This document shows positions 45,265-56,125 of a stretch of DNA of 64,000 bases, piece after piece. Under the pieces are notes generated by a model that saw nothing but the letters and a program-made list of their open reading frames with translations, searched no databases and was not told the DNA's origin. The DNA is from Lysinibacillus pakistanensis (GTDB lineage: Bacteria; Bacillota; Bacilli; Bacillales_A; Planococcaceae). Position 1 is the first letter of the stretch, and every line of letters starts with the position of its first letter. The stretch is taken from positions 4,648,501 through 4,712,500 of the forward strand of contig NZ_CP126101.1 of assembly GCF_030123245.1 (NCBI RefSeq). Reading direction: 5' to 3'. The position numbers and the translations under genes are program-made.

Positions 45265-48200
45265 TTGAATAATACACGAGATTTTAATATTTATTTATCA
45301 CATCATCAAACACAACTATTTGAGCACCAACTGCCCGTCTCTCAGTGTACAGAACTGTTAAATGAACAGGATTTACTAGCATACCAAGCATTAAATCAAA
45401 CTAAAGCCTATTACGATACACAAATCACAGTACCTGAAGTCTTTTATCAGGTTGCACACCAGTTTGCTGATAAAATTGCACTATCCTTCGAATGTGGTAC
45501 GATGACCTATCATCAACTAAATGAACAATCTAATCAAATTGCTCATATGTTAGTAGACAAAGGTCTGCAAAAGGGGGATTTTGTAGCTATTATAATGGAG
45601 CGTAGTAAGGAAACAATTATTAGTCTTCTAGGTGTACTAAAAGCAGGTGGTGCCTATGTTCCCATTGATCCAAGCTATCCACGAGAACGTTGCCAATACC
45701 TTTTGAACGACACTAGCGCCCCATTTGTATTGACGAAAGATGAACATATAAACTTACTGAAACAACTTATACATAATGATGAACAACCTCGGATGGTGTT
45801 GACCGTCAATCAGAAGGATAGTTTTACAAAAGAAAATATCCACAGCGATCTACACCCATCCGATTTAGCCTATATTATTTATACATCTGGATCCACAGGT
45901 AAACCAAAAGGTGTCATGCTCAAACATGAGGCTGTTATTAACTTAATAACAGATAATCAGAGAATTTACCAATCCACTAAAGATGACGTCTATTCTCAGT
46001 TTATCTCCTACAGTTTTGACCCTTCAGTCACAGAAACATTTACGGCTTTTTTTTCAGGTGCAAGACTACATATGCTCACAAGTATTGAACGTCTATCCAT
46101 CGAAGCATTTGCTAATATGATTGCACGGGAAAAGATTACTACCGCAACAGTACCAAATGCTTTCTTTACACAGCTTGCCACATATCTACCTGTAGAATAT
46201 CAAGAAAAATTATCGACTCTTAAATATTTATCAGTCGGCGGTGAAGCACTAATGCCCGCTGTTGTACAAAGATGGCAAGAGAAATTCGGTAAAAATACTG
46301 AAATTGTTAATGTTTATGGACCAACTGAATGCACAGTGCTATCCTCCTACTTCAGGATAAAAGATACGATAACAGACAATCAAGGGAGTATGCCAATTGG
46401 CAGACCGATTGCCAACTATGAAATGTATATTGTTAATAGCAATCATCAGCTTTGTCCAATCAATGTCACAGGTGAATTATGTATTGCAGGCATTGGTTTA
46501 GCAGCAGGTTATTTACACCAGCCTGAAAAAACAGCCGAGGTTTTTGTTCCACATCTATTCAAAACCGAGGAATTGATGTATCGAACAGGCGATTTAGTTC
46601 GTTTATTGCCAAGTGGTGTCATTGAATTTATTGGACGGAAAGATTCCCAAATTAAAGTTAGAGGATTTCGTATTGAGCTTGGGGAAATTGAAGCTGTATT
46701 AAGTAATTTCCCTAGCATACAAGAGGCAATCATTGTAGCGAAGAAAAAGGCTGATGGAAATAATAGTTTATTAGCCTATTATACTGTGTCAGGCGGCATG
46801 CAAATAGAACAAATGACCATTAGAGAGTATTTATCAAATAATTTACCAGAATATATGGTTCCTGAGCGATTCTTTGAATTACCAGAAATGCCTCTGTCTC
46901 CAACAGGTAAAATTGACAGAAAGCAATTACTGGAGATAGAAGAAACTACATCTCTAAATAGCAAATATGTAGCCCCAGAAAATGATAGACAGAAATTGCT
47001 AGCTAAGGCATGGGAGTACGTTCTTGGTGTAAGACAAGTTGGCATTCATGATAACTTTTTCCACATCGGTGGACATTCGTTGAAAGTTTTAGAGATTCTT
47101 GTACAAGTGAAGAGGCATATTCCCTTCTTAAAAATACAGGACTTCTTCCAATATCAAACTATTGCAGAGCTTGATTATTACATTCGTAACTATCAGTCTG
47201 AGAATCACGAAAATCCTAAGATGACTTCTACTGCCCTATTAAAGGAATTAAAGGAACCGAACTCCCTACCAGTTTCAAAACTAGTAAAACCATTACCGAT
47301 GAACACTGTTTTACTAACTGGCGCAACTGGCTTTTTAGGAAGTCATGTATTATACGAGCTGCTAATGACAACAAATGTCCAGGTTTACTGTCTCATTAGA
47401 CCTAATGCACGTATATCCCTTGAAGAAAAGCTTAATGAGACTATGCAATTTTATTTCGGAGATGGTATCACTACACGTTTGAAAGATCGAGTGACAGTGA
47501 TACAAGGAGATTTAGGACATCAAAGGCTGGGCTTATCTAACAAAGATGAGAATGCCATTATTAATCAAATTGATGCAATTATTCATTGCGGAGCAGATGT
47601 AAGACATTTTGGTGCAGCGGAACAATTTAAAGATGTTAACGTCGAGGGCACTAAATATTTGCTGGAACTAGCTAAACGTAAAAAAGGTATTCATTTCCAT
47701 TATGTTTCAACAATGGGGATTCCGGAGGAGCTTGCCGCAAATAATTGGGGACCCAATGAAGCACAAGGTAATTTTAATTATGACTACCAGCTCAACAATG
47801 TTTATACGCAGAGTAAGCTAGAGGCTGAGAATCTCGTACGTCAGGCCAGCAAGCTTGATATTCCTATATCCATCTATCGTGTTGGGAATTTAACCTGTCA
47901 TTCTGAAACTGGTAAATTCCAACGCAATATCGATGACAATGCTTTTTATCGTATGATTAAATCCATGCTTTATTTGGGTAAGACTCCTATTGCTCATTGG
48001 CACGTTGATTTTACACCAATTAATTATGCAAGCCAAGCGCTAGTGGCTCTCGCAGGTCAGCCTACTTCAAACGGACATGTATTCCATTTATGTAACCCAA
48101 CTCCGCTACGTTATCTAGACTTTATTGACGTGATTAAGGATCTTGGCTATGAGCTTGAAACTGTGACTGCTCAGGAATATACGAATTGGCTTTTATATAA

Positions 48201-48429
48201 CGAGCATACAGAGGAAGCACAGGCGTTTTTATCATTAGCCATTGCACAGCTAGAAGGTGATGGAGCAAGTGATTCACCATTTATCTTTAATTGCGATAAA
48301 ACACAAGCATTTTTAGCACATACAGAGATTTCATGTGCAGTGCCCAATGCAGCCTTTATTCGCAAGATGGTTCATTATGGCATAAAAATGGAGTACTTCC
48401 CTGAGCCAGAGTCTATAAAAATCATATGA
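45265..48429 (+). CDS. NRPS-like enzyme: adenylation - carrier - reductase (A-PCP-R)
   Basis: 1054 residues, no condensation domain. Adenylation domain about 60-575: YIIYTSGSTGKPKGVM, FDPSVTETFTAFF, VYGPTECTV, YRTGDLVR, GRKDSQIKVRGFRIELGEIE, and PTGKIDRKQL. Carrier domain with the phosphopantetheine serine in DNFFHIGGHSLKVLE. Terminal thioester reductase about 670-1050 with VLLTGATGFLGSHVLYELL and the catalytic YTQSKLEAE. It should activate one carboxylic or amino acid and release it as an aldehyde or alcohol. TTG start at 45265, overlapping a three-codon ATG frame at 45261. The next gene encodes its likely activating transferase. Confidence 0.88.
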   Translation: MNNTRDFNIYLSHHQTQLFEHQLPVSQCTELLNEQDLLAYQALNQTKAYYDTQITVPEVFYQVAHQFADKIALSFECGTMTYHQLNEQSNQIAHMLVDKGLQKGDFVAIIMERSKETIISLLGVLKAGGAYVPIDPSYPRERCQYLLNDTSAPFVLTKDEHINLLKQLIHNDEQPRMVLTVNQKDSFTKENIHSDLHPSDLAYIIYTSGSTGKPKGVMLKHEAVINLITDNQRIYQSTKDDVYSQFISYSFDPSVTETFTAFFSGARLHMLTSIERLSIEAFANMIAREKITTATVPNAFFTQLATYLPVEYQEKLSTLKYLSVGGEALMPAVVQRWQEKFGKNTEIVNVYGPTECTVLSSYFRIKDTITDNQGSMPIGRPIANYEMYIVNSNHQLCPINVTGELCIAGIGLAAGYLHQPEKTAEVFVPHLFKTEELMYRTGDLVRLLPSGVIEFIGRKDSQIKVRGFRIELGEIEAVLSNFPSIQEAIIVAKKKADGNNSLLAYYTVSGGMQIEQMTIREYLSNNLPEYMVPERFFELPEMPLSPTGKIDRKQLLEIEETTSLNSKYVAPENDRQKLLAKAWEYVLGVRQVGIHDNFFHIGGHSLKVLEILVQVKRHIPFLKIQDFFQYQTIAELDYYIRNYQSENHENPKMTSTALLKELKEPNSLPVSKLVKPLPMNTVLLTGATGFLGSHVLYELLMTTNVQVYCLIRPNARISLEEKLNETMQFYFGDGITTRLKDRVTVIQGDLGHQRLGLSNKDENAIINQIDAIIHCGADVRHFGAAEQFKDVNVEGTKYLLELAKRKKGIHFHYVSTMGIPEELAANNWGPNEAQGNFNYDYQLNNVYTQSKLEAENLVRQASKLDIPISIYRVGNLTCHSETGKFQRNIDDNAFYRMIKSMLYLGKTPIAHWHVDFTPINYASQALVALAGQPTSNGHVFHLCNPTPLRYLDFIDVIKDLGYELETVTAQEYTNWLLYNEHTEEAQAFLSLAIAQLEGDGASDSPFIFNCDKTQAFLAHTEISCAVPNAAFIRKMVHYGIKMEYFPEPESIKII

Positions 48430-49082
48430 AGATTCACAAAGTATACTTATTTGCGTTACCTCTTGGTCAACAACTGGTACAAGCAGAATGGAATACGCTT
48501 TTCCATCCGCTATCACTGGCAGAGCAACATAGAATTTTACAATATAAGCATTGGCAGGACAGGCAAAGAGCCTTATTAGGAAACACGCTTATTCAATGGG
48601 CGCTTCAAAAGGTCCTCGGCAATTACCGAATTCAAATGGAAAGAGATGCTAACGGACGTCCATATATAATAAATGATAATTGGAAAGGCGATATAAATCT
48701 ATCACATTCGGGAAAGTGGATAGTTGTGGCACTAACTACAAAGGGGCGCGTGGGAATTGATGTAGAAGAAATAATACCTTTGAGTGAAGAGGTCATATTT
48801 TCTGCAATGACACAGGCTGAATTAGCTATAGTTAATTCAGAAGACAATCCCAATCGATTACAAGCCTTTTATGAGCTATGGACATTAAAGGAAGCCATCT
48901 TTAAAACAGGTCTATTTTTGAATTCCTCGCCAAATTTGATAGATACAAGTACTATAAATAACAATCTTACTACTCGGTTAATCTATCTTGATAAGCAGCA
49001 TCCCGTTTCTATTTGTTGGGATAGTATGCTTACATATTTATCAATCATAATATTGAATAGAAACCAATTACTGATTCATTAA
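48426..49082 (+). CDS. Sfp-type 4'-phosphopantetheinyl transferase
   Basis: 218 residues. Motifs: DANGRPYIIN, INLSHSGKWIVVAL, GIDVEEI (magnesium-binding Asp/Glu) and FYELWTLKEAIFKTG, where the usual Ser after KE is Ala. It converts apo-carrier domains to the holo form. Its ATG overlaps the NRPS-like stop by 4 bp, so the carrier domain of that enzyme is its probable substrate. Confidence 0.88.
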   Translation: MKIHKVYLFALPLGQQLVQAEWNTLFHPLSLAEQHRILQYKHWQDRQRALLGNTLIQWALQKVLGNYRIQMERDANGRPYIINDNWKGDINLSHSGKWIVVALTTKGRVGIDVEEIIPLSEEVIFSAMTQAELAIVNSEDNPNRLQAFYELWTLKEAIFKTGLFLNSSPNLIDTSTINNNLTTRLIYLDKQHPVSICWDSMLTYLSIIILNRNQLLIH

Positions 49083-49085
49083 AAA

Positions 49086-49124
49086 TAGGAATAGCCACTA
49101 GAAAATTTCTAGCGTGCTATTCCT
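49086..49124. terminator. Bidirectional terminator
   Basis: Arms AGGAATAGC and GCTATTCCT with an inner stem CTAGAAA/TTTCTAG. T runs lie on both strands. It separates the convergent NRPS-like and siderophore-transport operons. Confidence 0.75.
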
Positions 49125-49158
49125 TTAAAAATTGGGGATTAACCTTCTTACCATTCAC

Positions 49159-50169
49159 TTATTTAAATAAAACTGGATACATTTCTTTTGCTAAAGCTTC
49201 CATACCGTCAATTGTATTATAGCCATAACCGAACATGTAATTATAATCTACAATATAAATTTGTTTATTTTGAATAGCCTTCATGCTTGAAAGTTTAGGA
49301 TTGGCATAAATTTCTTCCCGCACTTTTGTAAGATCTGATCCATCCCAGTTTGGTAGAATTAAAACATCTGGATTTGTAGCAATTAAAGTCTCGATGCTAA
49401 TATCACCTGTTTCATCCTTAAAGATATTATCTAGTTTAATCATATTAAAAGCATCGTTAAAGAATGATTCACCATGTGCTGACCATACGAAAAGATCTTT
49501 TGGATCATTCGTATGCAAATAAGCAAATGTTTTGTGATCTTTAATGCTCTCTAATTTAGTAGAGATAGTCTTTTGTCTATCTTTTAATTCCTTAATAAAG
49601 CTAGCTGCTTTGTCTTGAACATTAAAAATTTCCCCAACATTCTCTATATCTTTGTAGATGGATTCATAGGTTCCTCCTGTTATAGAAGATTCTAAAACAT
49701 ATGTTTTAACGCCCATATCATTAAGAGAATCTACAGTACCTACACCCCATTCAGCATTATCAAATAATCCACCCCGTCCAAAAACTAAATCTGGATCAGT
49801 TCCTAATGTAACCTCTTTGCCAACATATCCATCGCTTAAAATATTTAACTTTTCATATTCTTTCTCTACAGATGTATCAGGTGCACCAAAGTTTGCACCA
49901 ACTCCAACAATTTTGTCCCCTAGGCCTAAGTGTAATAATAGTTCTGCTGCTGGGCGTGTGTTAGCCATAATTCTTTCAGGTGCTTTATCGAATTTTTGTT
50001 CTTTCTTTTCCCAAGTTGATCCACCTTCAGCCTTTGTATAGTTTTCTATGGTTAGTGGATAATGTTCATTCGCTTCTGATTCCTCAGATGTATTTTTTGC
50101 TGTGCCACCGCAAGCTGTTAACAGTAACATAGCTGCTAAGCTCATTCCTACTAATAATCTCTTCTTCAT
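49159..50169 (-). CDS. Iron-siderophore ABC transporter substrate-binding lipoprotein
   Basis: 336 residues, FepB/FhuD/FecB class. Lipobox LLTAC at Cys20. The periplasmic-binding core includes PERIMANTRPAAELLLHLGL and DPDLVFGRGGL; the C-terminal lobe contains TNPDVLILPNWDG. It binds a ferric siderophore outside the cell and hands it to the permease. Third gene of a three-gene operon (permease, ATPase, binding protein) behind a Fur box. Confidence 0.92.
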   Translation of the reverse strand: MKKRLLVGMSLAAMLLLTACGGTAKNTSEESEANEHYPLTIENYTKAEGGSTWEKKEQKFDKAPERIMANTRPAAELLLHLGLGDKIVGVGANFGAPDTSVEKEYEKLNILSDGYVGKEVTLGTDPDLVFGRGGLFDNAEWGVGTVDSLNDMGVKTYVLESSITGGTYESIYKDIENVGEIFNVQDKAASFIKELKDRQKTISTKLESIKDHKTFAYLHTNDPKDLFVWSAHGESFFNDAFNMIKLDNIFKDETGDISIETLIATNPDVLILPNWDGSDLTKVREEIYANPKLSSMKAIQNKQIYIVDYNYMFGYGYNTIDGMEALAKEMYPVLFK

Positions 50170-50180
50170 TTATAACCCTC

Positions 50181-50942
50181 CTAAAATCCATATGCAAAGC
50201 TTAATCCATTCGTCACTGGATTAGTAAATGTTTGGCACTTTATTTGATATAAAGCTTCTATTGTATCAGGTGTTAAAACTTCCTCTGGTGTGCCATGCGC
50301 ATAAATTTCACCATCTTTCACTGCGTAAAGATAGTCACAATAATGTGCTGCCATCTCTAAATCATGAAGAGCTGCAAGAACGCCTATATTTAATTCCTTC
50401 ACACAGGATAAAATTTCAATTTGATAGCGGATATCTAAATGATTGGTCGGTTCATCCAATATCATAAATTTAGGTTGCTGTGCAATCGTTCTTGCTAAAA
50501 TAACCCTTTGCTTTTCCCCACCTGATAACGATAGATAACTGCGATCCTTATAATCTTGCAAATTTGTACGTTTCAGCGCTTCCTCAACAATTCCATAATC
50601 ATGCTTCGTGTCTGACTCTAACATTTTCTTATGCGGAGTTCTGCCTAATAGCACCATCTGATGCACAGTTAAATCAAAATGCATTTCATTAAATTGCCCT
50701 ACTACACCTAAGTGCTGAGAAATCTTTTTCTCTGGACTTTTTAAAACATCTAAATCGTCTAAAAAGACCATTCCCTTTTGTGGTGAAATGCTTTTATAGA
50801 TACTTTTCAGTAAAGTTGACTTTCCGCATCCATTTGGTCCGATTAAGCCCACAAATTGTTGCTTTTTTACATGAATAGAAACGTTTTTAACAATTTCTTT
50901 TTTGCCTATCTTGACTTCCATTTCCTTAGCAATTAATTCCAT
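50181..50942 (-). CDS. Siderophore ABC transporter ATPase
   Basis: 253 residues, FecE class. Walker A GPNGCGKST, signature LSGGEKQRV, Walker B MILDEPTNHLD, and the switch in ALHDLEMA. It starts 4 bp after the permease gene ends. Close paralogue of the ATPase at 19307-20098, sharing TVHQMVLLGRTPHKKMLE-like segments. Confidence 0.93.
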   Translation of the reverse strand: MELIAKEMEVKIGKKEIVKNVSIHVKKQQFVGLIGPNGCGKSTLLKSIYKSISPQKGMVFLDDLDVLKSPEKKISQHLGVVGQFNEMHFDLTVHQMVLLGRTPHKKMLESDTKHDYGIVEEALKRTNLQDYKDRSYLSLSGGEKQRVILARTIAQQPKFMILDEPTNHLDIRYQIEILSCVKELNIGVLAALHDLEMAAHYCDYLYAVKDGEIYAHGTPEEVLTPDTIEALYQIKCQTFTNPVTNGLSFAYGF

Positions 50943-50946
50943 TGTT

Positions 50947-52026
50947 CTACCCTCCGAAGTTGTAACCTTTTTTTACAATCATGTAGATAAATAATGGTGA
51001 TCCAATGACAGAGGTAATGATTCCTATAGGTAATTCAACATTTTGGATTAAAGTTCTAGATAAGATATCTGCCCAGATCATAAATAATCCTCCTAACAGT
51101 AACGTCCCCAACATTAAGCGTTTATGATCTGCACCAAAAATACCCCTTGTAATATGAGGAATAATTAAACCAACAAAGCCAATCATTCCCGCATAGGCAA
51201 CCATAGTTCCTGCTATTAAAGAAGTAAGAATCATATATAACTTTCGATAAATACTTAAATTGATTCCTAATGTAATAGCTGATTCATCACCTAATAGCAT
51301 TGTATTTAATATACGGTGTTGGAAAAGAAATAACGCAGCACCTATCACAACGACAACTGTTAAGATTGGTGTCTTGTCCCAGCTAGCAGTGGCGAGACTC
51401 CCCATTGACCAAAATGTAACAGCTTTAATGGCATCCGTATTTTTAGCAAAAAATATCATAAGGCTTGAGAACGAACTACATAGCGCACCTATCACAACCC
51501 CTGATAACACGAGTTTAATGGAGGTTGCTTTACCACCAATACTTGATAAAAGAAGAACGGCCATCGATGTCAACATTGCACCTGCAAAAGCGCCAAAAGC
51601 TACACCAAACTGAGCTAAGAACGCACTACCACCAAAGCCAATTAGAATAGCGAAGGTTGCACCCAATGTTGCACCTGAAGAAATGCCCAAAATATATGGA
51701 TCAGCAAGCGGATTTTGAACAATCGCCTGCATGACCACCCCACATAAGGCAAGTCCAATACCAATCAATAAGGCAAAAACCACACGAGGCATTCTTACCT
51801 GCAAAATAATATTTAAATACGATTGATTTTGAATATGATCAAGTGACCCTAACTTTCCATTGGTAATCGTATGTAAAAGAATATCCATAGATTGCTTGAA
51901 CGGAATACTAACCTGCCCTATTGATACGGATAACACAGCAGATAATAAAATTGCTCCAATGATAAGTAAGATCATGACATAATACATGTTACCTATGCCT
52001 ATTCTCTTAGCATCCTGTTTATCCAA
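50947..52026 (-). CDS. Siderophore ABC transporter permease (FecCD family)
   Basis: 359 residues with about ten membrane helices. Motifs: VRMPRVVFALLIGIGLALCG, DPYILGISSGATLGATFAIL, GMIGFVGLIIPHITRG. TTG start at 52026 after GAGGTG. First gene of the operon; the Fur box lies 32-50 bp upstream, so the operon should be iron-repressed. Confidence 0.93.
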   Translation of the reverse strand: MDKQDAKRIGIGNMYYVMILLIIGAILLSAVLSVSIGQVSIPFKQSMDILLHTITNGKLGSLDHIQNQSYLNIILQVRMPRVVFALLIGIGLALCGVVMQAIVQNPLADPYILGISSGATLGATFAILIGFGGSAFLAQFGVAFGAFAGAMLTSMAVLLLSSIGGKATSIKLVLSGVVIGALCSSFSSLMIFFAKNTDAIKAVTFWSMGSLATASWDKTPILTVVVVIGAALFLFQHRILNTMLLGDESAITLGINLSIYRKLYMILTSLIAGTMVAYAGMIGFVGLIIPHITRGIFGADHKRLMLGTLLLGGLFMIWADILSRTLIQNVELPIGIITSVIGSPLFIYMIVKKGYNFGG

Positions 52027-52057
52027 GATATCACCTCTATCTATAACATTTTCCCTT

Positions 52058-52076
52058 AATGATAACGATTATCATT
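52058..52076. promoter_or_regulatory. Fur box
   Basis: Perfect 8-3-8 palindrome AATGATAA-CGA-TTATCATT, matching the Fur core. A diverged second site (GTGATAATC) lies about 20 bp farther upstream. Confidence 0.88.
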
Positions 52077-52158
52077 TTCAATATGTATTGTAAGTGATAA
52101 TCTATTGAAAAACAACAGGAAAATTAATTTAATAGCTTTCTCCATGTTCAATCAGTAC

Positions 52159-52200
52159 AAAAAAAAGCCTGTTCTCAAATTATAAATTTGAAAGCAGACC
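52159..52200 (-). terminator. Terminator of the coiled-coil protein gene
   Basis: On the minus strand GTCTGCTTTCAAATT pairs with AATTTGAGAACAGGC (two G-T pairs), followed by eight T residues. Confidence 0.75.
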
Positions 52201-52208
52201 GTTGATTT

Positions 52209-52685
52209 TTAAATTTTTATATCTACCGTTGAGCTAGAATTATCCTGACTTGTTGGTTCGCTTATTTCTTCAGATATACCTGACTGTTGCTTATTTTGAC
52301 TCTCCTCATCCTCAGACAATTGTTTGTACTCCTTTGGATCCTCTTTGGGTATACGCATAGTCAGGGCTTTCCCATATAATGCTGGGTCATGCTTGACCAA
52401 AAATTGATGATCCTTCGTTGGAACTTTATCTCCAGAGGAAATACGTCTTGCAATTTCTAAACATGTTGTATAAATTTTTAATGCGTCTTCCTCTGCCTTC
52501 ACTCGCTCCTTAGCAGCCTCAGTTTCTCTCTTTAGTTGCTCTGCTATCTTTTTTTGCCTTTCTAGTTCTTGCTCCCTCTTTTGCTTCTGCATCAATTGTT
52601 TTTCCTCTTCAGTTACTTGTGTTGCTGACTTCGTTAGTTTATGATCAGTGACTGGCTGATGATATTGGTTATATTCAATGCGCAT
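52209..52685 (-). CDS. Coiled-coil protein of unknown function
   Basis: 158 residues. A strongly charged coiled coil (about 22-70, QKQKREQELERQKKIAEQLK) is followed by a small globular stretch (IYTTCLEIARRISSGDKVP...KDHQFLVKHDPALYGKALTM) and an acidic Ser/Gln tail. No signal peptide. The middle motif is reminiscent of short proteins seen in Bacillus genomes but I cannot name it. Site GAAAGGAGG precedes the ATG; single gene with its own terminator. Confidence 0.7.
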   Translation of the reverse strand: MRIEYNQYHQPVTDHKLTKSATQVTEEEKQLMQKQKREQELERQKKIAEQLKRETEAAKERVKAEEDALKIYTTCLEIARRISSGDKVPTKDHQFLVKHDPALYGKALTMRIPKEDPKEYKQLSEDEESQNKQQSGISEEISEPTSQDNSSSTVDIKI

Positions 52686-52835
52686 CTATTTTCCTCCTTT
52701 CAATATTAAAAGAGCTGCTTAATTTAATATTCGGTAAAAACCATATCAAATGAACTACAAATTTAGATATTTTGCCAGTTAGTAACTAAGAGGAATCATA
52801 AACTCTTAATTACTCTCTAAAAGATGAAGAAATGA

Positions 52836-52878
52836 AAAAAAGGCTTCTCAAAAGTTTACACAACTAATGAGAAGCCTC
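52836..52878 (-). terminator. Terminator of the groES-groEL operon
   Basis: Arms AGGCTTCTCA and TGAGAAGCCT with a 17-nt loop; seven T residues follow on the minus strand. Confidence 0.85.
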
Positions 52879-52957
52879 TATTAAAATCCATTATATTATC
52901 AAAATGTTAGCATTTCGCCTTTTATTTACCCTTTATATTAAGGGCTAAAGCGAGTGA

Positions 52958-54595
<1,638 letters not shown>

Positions 54596-54713
54596 TTACC
54601 CTCCTGAAATGGAATATTCGTTAAGCTTCATCAATATATTTATATCAATTTCACCATACTGTTATTGTCATATGTGACAATCATTATAGGCATTGCTTTA
54701 TTAAAGCATTGAA

Positions 54714-54998
54714 TTATTCAATAATTGCAAGAATATCGCTTTCGCGTAAGATTAGGTATTCATTACCCTCATACTTAACCTCTGTACCAGCGTATTTTGA
54801 GAAAATAATGCGGTCGTCAACTTTAACGTCAAGCTCTACACGTTGTCCGTTTTCTAACACACGACCTGTCCCAACTGCTACAACTTTACCCTCTTGTGGC
54901 TTTTCTTTTGCAGAGTCTGGCAGTACAATACCGAATGCAGATTTTTCTTCTACCTCGATTAATTCAATTACAATACGATCTCCTAGTGGTCTTAACAA
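54714..54998 (-). CDS. groES: Co-chaperonin GroES
   Basis: 94 residues. [20 protein letters not shown] begins the protein. The mobile-loop region is [20 protein letters not shown], then [21 protein letters not shown] chose the TTG at 54998, which lies 9 nt after AGGAGG and gives the normal N-terminus; the next TTG upstream at 55007 touches the binding site. First gene of the operon, repressed through CIRCE. Confidence 0.98.
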   Translation of the reverse strand: MLRPLGDRIVIELIEVEEKSAFGIVLPDSAKEKPQEGKVVAVGTGRVLENGQRVELDVKVDDRIIFSKYAGTEVKYEGNEYLILRESDILAIIE

Positions 54999-55040
54999 GT
55001 GAAACAACCTCCTATTAATTAAATGTTTGTTGAGAGTTTA

Positions 55041-55067
55041 TTAGCACTCTATCCAGTTGAGTGCTAA
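55041..55067. promoter_or_regulatory. CIRCE element (HrcA operator)
   Basis: Exact TTAGCACTC-N9-GAGTGCTAA just downstream of the groES promoter. Confidence 0.98.
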
Positions 55068-55077
55068 CACAATTATT

Positions 55078-55106
55078 ATGATAATCAATCACACTTTTTT
55101 TTGCAA
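55078..55106 (-). promoter_or_regulatory. groES-groEL promoter
   Basis: Minus strand TTGCAA (55101-55106), 17 nt, TATCAT (55078-55083). The predicted start is next to CIRCE. Confidence 0.8.
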
Positions 55107-55189
55107 GTCAGAACTTCGAAAAATTTTGTTTTCTTTCCAAATTCCTCTACAATAGAAAAGTAGCATAATGAATGGAAAGGATTTTGACT

Positions 55190-55936
55190 GTGACTAATTC
55201 TCAAAAAGTAAATAAACATAAAAAAACAGCCCTATATGTTTTATTGATTTATATTCTCATGCAAATATCAGGCAAATGGCTGATAGAACCGTTTCACAAG
55301 CTTGTTATGAGTACTACTGGTTTAGCTAGTGCACAAGCCGCTCCACTTACACAAGGCTGGTATATTGCACTAAGCTTTGCCATTGCATTAATCCTTAGCT
55401 TATTCCTAACATCCCGCGATAAAACGTTTTGGGATATTTATCAGGGAAAGAAAGAAACTATACCGCTATCAATTATGTGGGGAATTATTGGTTTTTTCTT
55501 AGTTTTCATCGGCCAAATGATTGGTGTAGCTATCGAAATGGCTGTATTTGGTATCCAAGGTGGTTCGCAAAACACGGCTGATATTGTAGCTATTGCTAAA
55601 GGTGCTCCCATTGCAATATTAGCGATTGTCGTATTTGGACCTATATTAGAAGAGTTCATCTTCCGCCGTGTTATTTTTGGATCGCTTGTCCAAACAACGA
55701 ATTTCTGGATAGCAGCAATAGTAAGTGCCATTTTCTTTGCTCTTATTCATAGGGACTTCTCACATATCTTGCTTTATACAATTTGTGGATTAATTTTTGC
55801 CTTCTTATACCACAAGACAAAACGCATTTGGACGTCCATTATCGCCCATGTCATGCTGAATGGTTTTGTGACACTTGTACAAGTGTATGCAGAACAGTTA
55901 CAAAAGTTGCTTGATGAACTACAAAAAATGCAATAA
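55190..55936 (+). CDS. ydiL: CPBP-family intramembrane metalloprotease (YdiL-like)
   Basis: About 248 residues with several membrane helices. The CPBP/Abi catalytic motifs are GPILEEFIFRRVIFGSL (EE and R), FFALIHRD (His) and IIAHVMLNGF (His/Asn). I favour the GTG at 55190 (TNSQKVNKHKK...), 9 nt after AAAGG; an ATG 18 nt upstream has no site. In B. subtilis ydiL also neighbours groES, supporting the name. Its terminator has been split by mobile elements. Confidence 0.85.
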   Translation: MTNSQKVNKHKKTALYVLLIYILMQISGKWLIEPFHKLVMSTTGLASAQAAPLTQGWYIALSFAIALILSLFLTSRDKTFWDIYQGKKETIPLSIMWGIIGFFLVFIGQMIGVAIEMAVFGIQGGSQNTADIVAIAKGAPIAILAIVVFGPILEEFIFRRVIFGSLVQTTNFWIAAIVSAIFFALIHRDFSHILLYTICGLIFAFLYHKTKRIWTSIIAHVMLNGFVTLVQVYAEQLQKLLDELQKMQ

Positions 55937-56092
55937 ATATTTATAAAGTTCAAAAGGTAATACACAAAAATAGACTTAGTTGAGTATTGTATAACTGCCG
56001 ATTATTGATAACTTAGTTACATCACGATTGATTTCGGCATAAAAGGCTTCCTTTATCAAAAAAAGGACAATAGGATTGATCCCAAATAAAAA

Positions 56093-56125
56093 TAGCAACA
56101 GAAAACTATTCGTTCTCTGTTGCTA
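56093..56125 (+). terminator. Gene-proximal copy of the ydiL-like gene terminator (33-bp target duplication)
   Basis: Arms TAGCAACAGA and TCTGTTGCTA. An identical 33-bp copy lies at 58437-58469. Here it runs into CATAGTGTTG instead of T residues. The stretch 55937-56092 before it shows no gene. Confidence 0.8.

Noticed and set aside
45261..45272. Three-codon ATG frame overlapping the TTG start of the NRPS-like gene
   Set aside because: Too short to call a leader peptide; it may only affect start choice.
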